The notes under the pieces are model-generated. The model was not told where the DNA came from. It saw only the letters and a program-made list of their open reading frames with translations, and searched no databases. A stretch of 14,520 bases of DNA from Promethearchaeia archaeon (GTDB taxonomy: Archaea; Asgardarchaeota; Lokiarchaeia; Sigyniarchaeales; SOKP01): contig JAHQWY010000059.1 in NCBI GenBank assembly GCA_029856445.1, positions 1-14,520 of the forward strand, given 5' to 3'. This document shows, piece by piece, positions 1 to 6,496 of the stretch. The position numbers and the translations under genes are program-made. The first letter of the stretch is position 1. Every line of letters begins with the position of its first letter.

Positions 1-1
1 A

Positions 2-163
2 ATGTGTGGAGATGAATATGCTGATATTACTGGGGCTCATAGAGCAAATCTAAAAGCTATTTTATTAGATAGGAAATACAAGTTCCCGTTTGAAAAGGAG
101 ATTAACGTCCGTAATTATATAAAAGTGAAGGATATATCAGAGATCTTAAATTTCATTGATTAA
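2..163 (+). CDS. HAD-superfamily hydrolase, C-terminal end (5' truncated by window)
   Basis: An open frame enters from the left edge and ends at TAA (161-163), leaving 53 codons. The piece reads CGDEYADITGAHRANLKAIL and onward. This matches motif IV of the HAD superfamily (GDxxxD, the Mg2+-binding acidic pair) followed by the usual GA..A...AILL segment and a final helix ending EILNFID, as in subfamily-I phosphatases of the phosphoglycolate-phosphatase type. The ATG at position 2 falls inside motif IV, so it is almost certainly an internal methionine; the catalytic DxD, motif II and motif III must lie upstream of the window. The substrate cannot be judged from this tail. A second, different HAD hydrolase lies about 200 bp downstream on the same strand. 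Confidence 0.75.
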   Translation: MCGDEYADITGAHRANLKAILLDRKYKFPFEKEINVRNYIKVKDISEILNFID

Positions 164-198
164 ATTAAAAATTAGATATGATTAATGAATTATAAATA

Positions 199-273
199 TG
201 GTCCGGGGGGGATTTGAACCCTCGATATCTGGCTCCGCAAGCCAGCGCCCTATCCAAACTAGACTACCGGACC
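199..273 (-). tRNA. tRNA-Arg (anticodon GCG)
   Basis: The reverse complement folds as a complete 75-nt cloverleaf. The acceptor stem is GGTCCGG/CCGGACC with discriminator A. The D-arm is GTCT...GGGC, with GG in the loop. The anticodon stem CTGGC/GCCAG closes the 7-nt loop TTGCGGA, placing anticodon GCG at 34-36 (reads CGC/CGU, Arg). A 5-nt variable loop and the T-loop TTCAAAT follow. The T stem GAGGG/CCCCC has one A-C mismatch at 50-64. No CCA is encoded after the discriminator and there is no intron, both compatible with archaea. It lies between two HAD genes on the opposite strand. Confidence 0.94.
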
Positions 274-289
274 TTGGATGATTTTATTA

Positions 290-318
290 AGAATTAATTT
301 CTAATAATAATTAATTCT
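290..318. repeat. Perfect 10-bp inverted repeat between tRNA-Arg and the HAD gene
   Basis: The arms AGAATTAATT (290-299) and AATTAATTCT (309-318) are exact reverse complements around a 9-bp spacer. The element sits 17 bp upstream of the tRNA 5' end (minus strand) and about 38 bp upstream of the HAD start codon (plus strand), so it could be an operator or promoter element for either. All-AT arms arise easily by chance in such AT-rich DNA, so the functional reading is weak. Confidence 0.3.
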
Positions 319-356
319 CTATATTACTTACTTAATTATTCACTAAAGTTAAAACT

Positions 357-1019
357 ATGTTTCAAGATTATGGTGTAATTTTTGATGTCGATGGCGTTTT
401 AGTAGATACTGGACCTTTTCATTTCGAAAGCTGGCTCAAAATGGCTAAGGAAATAGGAAAAAAGTTTACAAAAAAATTCTTTTATTTAACATTCGGTCAA
501 CAAAGTGTACCAATTACTCGAAAGTTAGTAGGTTCTAAAGTTGAACAACATCTTGTCGAAAAGTGGGCAGGTTTAAAAGAACAATATTATCGTGAAATGG
601 TACGAGATAAGTTAGAACCATTACCAGGAGTCTTAAATTTGGTGAACGATCTTAAAGATAAAAAATTTAAATTAGCAATCGGTTCAAGTGGCCCTCCTGA
701 AAATGTTGAATTAGTGGTAACAACCTTAAATTTAACGTTCGATGTTATTATAACTGCTGCTGAAGTGGAAAAAAGTAAGCCAGAACCTGATGTTTTTTTA
801 ATTGCAGCTGAAAAGTTAAAATTAGATCCTAAAAATTGTATTGTAATCGAAGATGCACCAGTGGGTATTGAGGCAGCTAAGCGTGCTGGTATGTCTGTAA
901 TAGCTTTAAGAACTACACATTGTAATGTTGATCTTCTTGCTGCTGATTTGATTGTAAGTGATTTAAGGTCTGTAAATGTTGATGATATTATTAGATTATT
1001 GAATATCCATTTAGAATAA
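357..1019 (+). CDS. HAD-superfamily hydrolase, beta-phosphoglucomutase-like (subfamily IA)
   Basis: 220 residues, the full length of a single-domain HAD phosphatase/phosphomutase with an alpha-helical cap. Motif I is FDVDGVLVDT, with nucleophile D10 and acid/base D12. Motif II is GSSGPP (S110/S111). Motif III is KSKPEPDVF (K141, then P142, P144 and D145). Motif IV is IEDAPVGIEAAKRAG (E165, D166). The ED form of motif IV and KPxPD are typical of the beta-phosphoglucomutase/phosphatase branch, which acts on small phosphorylated metabolites, often sugar phosphates; the substrate is not determined. The cap domain occupies roughly residues 15-85. The ATG at 357 is the first in frame and sets motif I at residue 10, the usual spacing; no Shine-Dalgarno motif is evident. 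The gene ends one base before the convergent ADP-ribosylglycohydrolase-family gene. Confidence 0.88.
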   Translation: MFQDYGVIFDVDGVLVDTGPFHFESWLKMAKEIGKKFTKKFFYLTFGQQSVPITRKLVGSKVEQHLVEKWAGLKEQYYREMVRDKLEPLPGVLNLVNDLKDKKFKLAIGSSGPPENVELVVTTLNLTFDVIITAAEVEKSKPEPDVFLIAAEKLKLDPKNCIVIEDAPVGIEAAKRAGMSVIALRTTHCNVDLLAADLIVSDLRSVNVDDIIRLLNIHLE

Positions 1020-1020
1020 A

Positions 1021-2145
1021 TCATTCAATAAGTATTACTTTTTTCTGACACTTTTCTTTTATTACTAATTTCCCAATATTAGCTACCCTTAATGCTAAAT
1101 CAGAAATTTTCCATTTTTCATAGCCCTTTACGTAGGTAGAAAAAGTATCTTGTAGGGGGTCCTTCCATTTTGAAGGAATTTTATCAACACCTAATTGAGT
1201 ACCGAGGATCGCTCCAATATTTCCACAATTACAATCAGTATCATATCCCATCATCGCGGCGATACAGATAGAGCGACCAAATGGATCCTCTGTATCTTGA
1301 GCACCATATAGAAGAGATAATATTATTATGCCGATATTTGGTAATGTATGGATCCTCCCCATCCCAGAATTAATCACTAAAGATCGTACAAAATCTCTTT
1401 TGAAAACCAGAGATGATCTAATCACTTTACTTACCATTTCTTTTATCCAATATTCATTTATTAAAATTTGTCTTGCATCCCTGAAATCAGTTTTATTATT
1501 CTCATAGATATCAATTGCTTTTAGTACTATTTGAGTAAATAAACTATCCTTTTCAGGGGGGACGAATTTGAGGGCATTATTAATGTTCTTCCTTATATCT
1601 AACTCAAAAAATGCTTGAGATATTAAGACAGCAAGGAAAACTTCTCCTTCTATCCCAACTCCTGCATGAGAAATACATCCATCCATTTGTGCGTATTTTT
1701 TAGCTATTTCTGGGCATCCTGGAGCAATTAGTCCCCAAATATCTGCTCGCATTTGGGCACCTATGAAATCATAATAGAAATTATTAAGAATGCCTGATTT
1801 TGGTGGTATAATTCCTGCTTCAAGGTTATCATAAGCAATTTTTTCAGCAGTAAAAATATTATCCTTTCTACTGAGAAGATTTAGCCATTCTTGACCAAGT
1901 TGTTGAGAAGTTAAGTTTATACCATATTTTTCCATAGCGAGTAACGCAACGATTTCATACATTTCGTCATCATTAACATGATTTAGATTTACAGGTTCAG
2001 GATAATCTGTGATATTACCATATTTTTTCAAAATAGATTCGTAAGGCCATGCTTCAACTGGTACACCTACAAAATCCCCTGCAACTCTCCCTAACCAAGA
2101 TCCGAAAACTCTATTGTAATATTTTTTAGAACTTAATTCAATCAT
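1021..2145 (-). CDS. ADP-ribosylglycohydrolase (DraG/ARH) family protein
   Basis: 374 residues. The N-terminus has GSWLGRVAGDFVGVPVE (residues 15-31), the family's opening helix. An acidic pair D59-D60 sits in VNDDE, where the first metal site (usually DDT) lies, and GYDTDCNCGNIGAILG (300-315) is the C-terminal GxDTD metal motif with D302 and D304. The middle part, IGAQMRADIWG (128-138) and CISHAGVGIEGEVFLA (157-172), matches the subfamily with GAQxRADxxG and ISHxxxGIxG motifs, often met in bacterial catabolic clusters, and not the classical dinitrogenase-reductase-activating DraG. Members cleave N-glycosidic bonds of ADP-ribosylated or related ribosides; the substrate here is unknown. The Thr normally following the first acidic pair is Glu61. 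The ATG at 2145 is well placed. The gene is convergent with the HAD hydrolase, and a 104-bp spacer separates it from the NTF2-like gene upstream. Confidence 0.87.
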   Translation of the reverse strand: MIELSSKKYYNRVFGSWLGRVAGDFVGVPVEAWPYESILKKYGNITDYPEPVNLNHVNDDEMYEIVALLAMEKYGINLTSQQLGQEWLNLLSRKDNIFTAEKIAYDNLEAGIIPPKSGILNNFYYDFIGAQMRADIWGLIAPGCPEIAKKYAQMDGCISHAGVGIEGEVFLAVLISQAFFELDIRKNINNALKFVPPEKDSLFTQIVLKAIDIYENNKTDFRDARQILINEYWIKEMVSKVIRSSLVFKRDFVRSLVINSGMGRIHTLPNIGIIILSLLYGAQDTEDPFGRSICIAAMMGYDTDCNCGNIGAILGTQLGVDKIPSKWKDPLQDTFSTYVKGYEKWKISDLALRVANIGKLVIKEKCQKKVILIE

Positions 2146-2249
2146 AATCTATTCCTTTTTTTCTATGTATTATCCAGTTTAATGTTATTAATTTAAATTA
2201 AAAATAAGAATTAAATCAACTGATTTTCACATTTTCCTTTGTTATTTAA

Positions 2250-2741
2250 TTAAGGAGCAAAACTGGAACGCATTTTTATACCCCAATGCCCCTCCTGATT
2301 AGTAATAATCCAAAGAGACGGGAAAACCCCAATTTTGCTCCCGTCAGCTCTGTATCGTGAAAATTGAACCTGGAGATGTACTTTATTTGGATCACTTTGA
2401 ATCACTTGACGATAATCCCAACAACTATGATTCCACTTGTAAAAATTTATAAACCATTCGAAAAAACCATCATTCTGAATTGGAGGATTTTCTGTGACGA
2501 CTAGCTTCCCATCTTTCCCAACTCGAGCATGTGGGAAATTACATGCATTAGAACATCCACGATTATCTTGCGCATTAAAACTATTCATGAAGGAAATAGC
2601 CGTTTGAACTGCTATCTCTTCAAACTCATTATTTACAACTGTTGGTATTACCATTTCTTCAAGAGAGTCCTCCGTTAGTTTCTCTATAGTAATTATTTCT
2701 TTAGGATATTGATTAGAGTTCTTTTGTTGGCTGATTTTCAT
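2250..2741 (-). CDS. NTF2-like (SnoaL-type cone fold) protein
   Basis: 163 residues, matching a single NTF2-like domain with an N-terminal extension of about 35 residues. The opening helix EIAVQTAISFMNSFNAQD (42-59) is followed by CNFPHARV (67-74), then a W-rich stretch (FFEWF...WNHSCWDY, 93-110). The strands VHLQVQFSRYRADG (121-134) and FPSLWIITNQEGHWGIKMRS (140-159) complete the curved sheet. This arrangement (helix with FN..D, pocket H71, antiparallel strands ending in W.I) is that of SnoaL/DUF4440-like proteins, which bind or isomerise small hydrophobic molecules, or act as non-catalytic partners. There is no signal peptide or membrane segment. It lies 26 bp downstream of the first MBL gene on the same strand, so they are probably cotranscribed and may share a substrate. 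The family is moderately certain, the activity unknown. Confidence 0.72.
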   Translation of the reverse strand: MKISQQKNSNQYPKEIITIEKLTEDSLEEMVIPTVVNNEFEEIAVQTAISFMNSFNAQDNRGCSNACNFPHARVGKDGKLVVTENPPIQNDGFFEWFINFYKWNHSCWDYRQVIQSDPNKVHLQVQFSRYRADGSKIGVFPSLWIITNQEGHWGIKMRSSFAP

Positions 2742-2767
2742 TCACTAATTTAATATACAATTATAAT

Positions 2768-3973
2768 CTATAGTTCTTCCTTATTTTTGAGAAACTCCTT
2801 ATCTTTATTAATGAAATAAACCCAGGCATTACGAGACATTAAACAATAATCTCCCGCACCTAAGTTTTTTAAAAGTTCAATCCTTAATTTCCGTGCATCA
2901 CTATTTTCAGGATTTGCTTGAATTAGAACATCTAAGATTTGCAGGGCTAATTGTGCTTGATTTTGTTCCAAGAGTTCTTTAGCTCTTTTTAAGATTTTCT
3001 CAGGGTCTCCTATAAGCCTATTAAGTTCCCCCATGACTTCTTTTTCTGGTCGAGGTAAGAGATGGGCAATATTATCATCAAAATAGCCATGATACCATCG
3101 ATATACATTAAACACAAAAAATTCTGTTCTCGAATATAAAGGTCTTAAATATGGATTATTTATCAGGTGATCTGGTAGTTTTATTTTATGAATCATTTCA
3201 GTAATATGAGTTCCTTTATTGATATGTTCGACCACTTGATCATGAAGCGAATGGATTGCTTCTATGTTATAATCTAAAATTTTTAACGCTTTTTTCCCTG
3301 CATAGTAATACCCAGCACCATTACAAAATATATGCTCAGGATTGAGAGCTCTTATTTCTTCTAAAGCTCTTGCCCAATCTAAAGCAAAGCGAGTAGGTTT
3401 CCATGGATTACCTACATTTGGTAAACCTGCAATGATCAGGTCTCCTATAAATGCAGCCTTAAGCTCAGGGACATACACCCATACTGCATCGTCGGTTTCT
3501 GCTCTAACAGAATGGAGCTCAAATGTTTTATCTCCTAGTTTTATTGTCATATCCCCTAAAAATGTTTTAGTAGGATATACAAATTCAGGAGTTACAACAA
3601 TTTCTGGGATATTGAATTGCACCGCTCCGATATGGGCTCTGTGAGGAGCAAGCATTTTATATTTATCCAACCGATCTGGCAAATATTTACTTGCGATTAT
3701 TTCTGGATTATCATTTAAGAAGGCAGCAGCTCCTCCTACATGATCACCGTGTCCATGGGTATAAATAATATACTTAATCGTCCCTTTAATTCTTTTAAAG
3801 ACTTCCTTGGCAACATTAACTCTTGTTATTGTATCAATCAATACCACTCCCTCAGTAGTATCAACCCACGCGCAACCCGCTATTGGTAATCGAGCAGTAT
3901 GAACATCCTTTATTGGATCAGTAAATTCGGCTTTTGGGGCACCTAAAATTTGAGTACCTTTAATTTCACTCAT
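2768..3973 (-). CDS. MBL-fold metallo-hydrolase with alkylsulfatase dimerisation domain (paralog 1)
   Basis: 401 residues from the ATG at 3973. A TTG two codons upstream could also start it, but the ATG is preferred. The MBL domain has THGHGDHVGG with H73, H75, D77 and H78. E159 and D178 (in RAETDD and AFIGD) sit where class III alkylsulfatases (SdsA1/BDS1 type) place further metal ligands. From about residue 235 the protein follows the alkylsulfatase dimerisation domain: SLHDQVVEHINKGTHI, WYHGYFDDNIAHLLPRP, a TPR-like helical pair (LALQILDVLIQANPEN) and SRNAWVY. The C-terminal SCP2-like domain of long alkylsulfatases is absent, which explains 401 residues against about 650. The last metal His (SHG in alkylsulfatases) is N218 in CNGAG. 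No signal peptide is seen, so it is probably cytoplasmic. A nearby paralog, roughly two thirds identical by eye, lies at 7714-8937 on the opposite strand. The substrate is unknown; alkylsulfatase activity is not assured. Confidence 0.86.
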   Translation of the reverse strand: MSEIKGTQILGAPKAEFTDPIKDVHTARLPIAGCAWVDTTEGVVLIDTITRVNVAKEVFKRIKGTIKYIIYTHGHGDHVGGAAAFLNDNPEIIASKYLPDRLDKYKMLAPHRAHIGAVQFNIPEIVVTPEFVYPTKTFLGDMTIKLGDKTFELHSVRAETDDAVWVYVPELKAAFIGDLIIAGLPNVGNPWKPTRFALDWARALEEIRALNPEHIFCNGAGYYYAGKKALKILDYNIEAIHSLHDQVVEHINKGTHITEMIHKIKLPDHLINNPYLRPLYSRTEFFVFNVYRWYHGYFDDNIAHLLPRPEKEVMGELNRLIGDPEKILKRAKELLEQNQAQLALQILDVLIQANPENSDARKLRIELLKNLGAGDYCLMSRNAWVYFINKDKEFLKNKEEL

Positions 3974-4029
3974 CTTCAATTCTCACATTTATTTAAGTTT
4001 TAAGAAAAGATATATGTGTAAAATTTATA

Positions 4030-5073
4030 TTATTTTTTGTTTAGTTCCTCATTAATCTTTTGCCATACAACCTCAACTGGTAAAGGTTGATATGGAACCT
4101 TTTTAAATTGTTCTTTACAGAGCTTATAGATCATCCGATTATATGGAATCTTAAGTATTAATGAATCCGCTAATTTTATCAAATATCCAGTTAGGGATTC
4201 AAGCTCGGATTGGTTTTTATTTCGATAAATCATATCTTGAGCCATGCTATTGAACCATGAATACTTAAGATTTCGACCAAAATTCTTGATTGCAGTTGCT
4301 TTATCAAGTTTTTTGCCTAATTCCATTACCTTCCAAGAAGCTAATCCCTTTAAATCAAATTCTTTATATCCAGCAGCTTTTACAACCTCCACACCCTCAA
4401 GGTATACATTCATAAAAATTTGCCATAACTTGAAAATCGCATCGTCATCTTTGAGTTCTGAACTTATTAGTGTAAATGTTGCATTTGCAAGATTTATTAT
4501 TAATTTTGAATGAGCTGCAGCTTGAAATTCTTGCGTTGTTCTCGTTGGTATCCCAAGATTTAAAATTTGTGCTATTGTTTCTATAATTTCCATATTTTCA
4601 TTTTCAGGAGTTCCAAGGGTCAAATATCCTTTGCCTCTGGTTCCAAATACTCCAGGTTCTTCCCGCCAACCAGATTGCACGACAACAGCATATACGACTT
4701 TCGTAAAATATTTTGGCAATATTTTTTGATTCTTAAATCCATTTTGTAAACCTACGACAATAGGATTATCTCCTAATTTATCGGAAATATCCTTCGCAAC
4801 CTCATCTAAATCATAATTTTTAACAGTGATTACAACAACATCTATATTTTGGATTTCATTTAAATCTTCAATTACATTTACTTTAATAGTCTCAATATTA
4901 TCGGTAACTATATTTTTAAGAATTAAGCCATTACTTTTTAGCGCCCGAGCATTGTCACCACGCGCTAACAGGTAAACATTACCATTATTTTGTGATAACC
5001 ATCCCGCAAGAGTAGCACCTATCCCACCAATCCCATAGATTACAATCCTTAACTCATCATTTTTTTTATCCAT
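4030..5073 (-). CDS. Ketopantoate reductase (ApbA/PanE) family oxidoreductase
   Basis: 347 residues from the ATG at 5073; a TTG three codons upstream is an alternative start. The N-terminal Rossmann fold begins IVIYGIGGIGATLAGWL (GxGGxG at 15-20), followed by VVVITVKNYD and GLQNG (N111), the NADP(H)-binding hallmarks. The C-terminal helical domain has HSKLIINLAN with putative catalytic K190 and N194, then NSMAQDM (S276) and SELESLTGYL (E290) near the substrate site, and IPYNRMIY. The family reduces 2-oxo acids such as ketopantoate with NADPH, and archaeal members can serve coenzyme A synthesis. The second conserved Asn after the Lys (+8) and the Asn of the usual 'NG' after the Glu (Thr here) are not conserved, so a different 2-oxo or 2-hydroxy acid is possible and I withhold the panE symbol. 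It lies 56 bp upstream of the MBL paralog-1 gene on the same strand and probably heads a transcript with it and the NTF2-like gene. Confidence 0.82.
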   Translation of the reverse strand: MDKKNDELRIVIYGIGGIGATLAGWLSQNNGNVYLLARGDNARALKSNGLILKNIVTDNIETIKVNVIEDLNEIQNIDVVVITVKNYDLDEVAKDISDKLGDNPIVVGLQNGFKNQKILPKYFTKVVYAVVVQSGWREEPGVFGTRGKGYLTLGTPENENMEIIETIAQILNLGIPTRTTQEFQAAAHSKLIINLANATFTLISSELKDDDAIFKLWQIFMNVYLEGVEVVKAAGYKEFDLKGLASWKVMELGKKLDKATAIKNFGRNLKYSWFNSMAQDMIYRNKNQSELESLTGYLIKLADSLILKIPYNRMIYKLCKEQFKKVPYQPLPVEVVWQKINEELNKK

Positions 5074-5371
5074 TAAAACCAACTCTAATTAGAACCTAAA
5101 TAAGATAGAAAATATTTTAAAAACTATAATAATTAGTTCATAAAAAAAGCTTTGTTAGGATTAATCTTAATTCTAATCAATGACGAATAATAAATAACGG
5201 TACTTATTAGACACATATTTAATTCTTTTTTCTATCAAATTACTTCCTATTTTAATAAAAGAATGTTGAAAGATCACTACTGAAAGTAAAAATATATACA
5301 TTATAAATAATTTCTCTATCTAATTTATTAAGAATATAAATTCAGAATTAAAGTAAAGTGAATAGAAAAAA
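5074..5371. promoter_or_regulatory. Divergent intergenic region (leftward reductase / rightward flavoenzyme)
   Basis: These 298 gene-free bases separate two divergent gene sets and must hold promoters for both. They are very AT-rich. For the rightward set, TATA-like stretches occur at 5289-5298 (AAATATATAC), 5301-5309 and 5334-5339 (ATATAA). For the leftward set, the AT tract around 5108-5130 lies at a suitable distance from 5073. In such composition none can be singled out. An AGTGA at 5357-5361 may act as ribosome binding site for the gene at 5372. I find no tRNA, small ORF with a recognisable product, riboswitch or long inverted repeat here. Confidence 0.4.
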
Positions 5372-6421
5372 ATGGTATTAGAAACAAATATAACTAAGAT
5401 GTTAGGGATTAAACACCCTATTATAGCTGCCCCAATGGGTCCCTTTTATACTACGGAGTTAACTATCGCAGTTTCAGAAGCAGGTGGGCTTGGTGTCTTA
5501 AGCCATAGCGCTTTACTAAGCGATTATCGAAAGGGGAGAAATCCTGTCCAAATTATGAAAGAAAATATGTTACAGGTGGTTGAACATACGGATAAACCTT
5601 TTGGATTTAATATAAGAACTTCGCGTAGAGAAATAGCAGCCCCACAATTAGCTTCAGAAATTCCAAGATTTATAATGGAAAATCAAAGGCTCAAGGAGCA
5701 ATGTATTTATGCTATTACAAGCGCTGGATCTTCCAAAACTTTACCCGCGTCAAAAGATTACCAAAAATTAAAGGAAAGTGGATCAAAAATTAAACATTTT
5801 CATGTTGCTCCTGCATTATGGCTTGCTGAAAAGTGTGTTGCTTCAGGAGTAGATGGAATGGTTATCACTGGTGGTGAAGGTGGAGGTCATCAATCTTATG
5901 AAAAGGTTAGTACCTTAGTCTTGCTACAACAAGTCATGCAAAAATTTCCTGATTTTCCTGTGGTTGCGTGCGGCGGATTTGCTACTGGTGAAGGTCTTGC
6001 TGCAGCATTAGCTATGGGAGCAGGAGCTGTTGCTATGGGTTCACGGTTAATAGCTTCAAATGAAAGCGAATTTAGTAATGAGTATAAAGGTGTTGTTCCC
6101 CCAGCTAAGGCTCAAGATACATTATTGGTAACAGGTTCTTTAGGACCAATTCGTTTATGGAAAAACGAATATTCATTGCATCACGGGCTAGTAGCTGATA
6201 AAGAAGCAAAAATAGCTCAAGAACAAGCGATGTCGCAAGGAGAATTAGTTGAAGAAATGAAGGCATACGAAGCGGCATATAAAGGAGATCTTACAGGAGC
6301 TGTTCTTTTAGGACAAAGTATTGGACTTATTCATAGCGTGGAAAATGTCAAGAAAATTATTGATGAAATAGTTGAGGATGCAGAAAAACGTTTAAAAAAT
6401 GCTTATGGATTTTTAAAATAA
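5372..6421 (+). CDS. Nitronate monooxygenase / 2-nitropropane-dioxygenase-like FMN enzyme
   Basis: 349 residues forming one TIM-barrel of the NMO/FabK family. The start LGIKHPIIAAPMG (11-23) is the family's first FMN-contacting strand, followed by VSEAGGLGVLS (34-44) and FGFNI (77-81). ITSAGSS (115-121) is the next barrel strand. ITGGEGGGHQS (165-175) carries H173 at the position of the catalytic base. VVACGGFATGEGL and GAGAVAMGSRL (197-226) form the FMN phosphate-binding end. Relatives oxidise alkyl nitronates or reduce enoyl thioesters (FabK); archaea lack bacterial fatty-acid synthase, so FabK function is unlikely. The adjacent 3-hydroxyacyl-CoA dehydrogenase suggests work on an acyl-CoA or similar compound, but that is inference. 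The first gene of the rightward set; its 75-bp downstream spacer contains a T-rich tract. Confidence 0.87.
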   Translation: MVLETNITKMLGIKHPIIAAPMGPFYTTELTIAVSEAGGLGVLSHSALLSDYRKGRNPVQIMKENMLQVVEHTDKPFGFNIRTSRREIAAPQLASEIPRFIMENQRLKEQCIYAITSAGSSKTLPASKDYQKLKESGSKIKHFHVAPALWLAEKCVASGVDGMVITGGEGGGHQSYEKVSTLVLLQQVMQKFPDFPVVACGGFATGEGLAAALAMGAGAVAMGSRLIASNESEFSNEYKGVVPPAKAQDTLLVTGSLGPIRLWKNEYSLHHGLVADKEAKIAQEQAMSQGELVEEMKAYEAAYKGDLTGAVLLGQSIGLIHSVENVKKIIDEIVEDAEKRLKNAYGFLK

Positions 6422-6433
6422 GCAAAATATTAC

Positions 6434-6459
6434 TTTTTTAATCTTTTTATATTTTTTTT
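6434..6459 (+). terminator. Oligo-T tract after the NMO-like gene
   Basis: Three T-runs (6, 5 and 8 Ts) broken by short A-containing gaps begin 13 bases after the stop codon, with no hairpin. This is the pattern of archaeal intrinsic termination. Because the next gene starts 38 bases later in the same direction, termination may be partial. Confidence 0.4.
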
Positions 6460-6481
6460 ATTATACTACGATGATTTTTGA

Positions 6482-6486
6482 AGGTG
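6482..6486 (+). promoter_or_regulatory. Ribosome binding site of the 3-hydroxyacyl-CoA dehydrogenase gene
   Basis: AGGTG, complementary to the 16S 3' end, lies 10 bases before the ATG at 6497 and supports that start. It is one of only two clear Shine-Dalgarno motifs in the window. Confidence 0.55.
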
Positions 6487-6496
6487 TAAAAACAAA

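Noticed and set aside
199..273. An intron or split in the tRNA
   Set aside because: The cloverleaf is contiguous with a normal 7-base anticodon loop and standard arm lengths.
587..1024. Open frame of 145 codons on the minus strand
   Set aside because: It lies antisense to the HAD gene, whose catalytic motifs are all in the plus-strand frame; its translation is Ser/Ile/Thr-rich with no recognisable domain.
3342..3644. Open frame of 100 codons on the plus strand
   Set aside because: It is antisense to the MBL paralog-1 gene over its conserved motifs and has no features of its own.
5071..5082. TTG at 5082 as the start of the ketopantoate-reductase-family gene
   Set aside because: An ATG three codons further in (5073) still leaves a normal N-terminus before the GxGGxG motif, and no Shine-Dalgarno motif favours the TTG.
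5083..5371. CRISPR repeats, insertion sequence or small RNA in the longest intergenic region
   Set aside because: No regularly spaced repeat, terminal inverted repeat, transposase fragment or stable GC-containing fold was found; only AT-rich promoter-like DNA.
5372..6421. Naming the flavoenzyme fabK (enoyl-ACP reductase II)
   Set aside because: The fold and H173 are shared with NMO, no other fatty-acid-synthase gene is near, and the setting seems archaeal, so the broader family name is safer.
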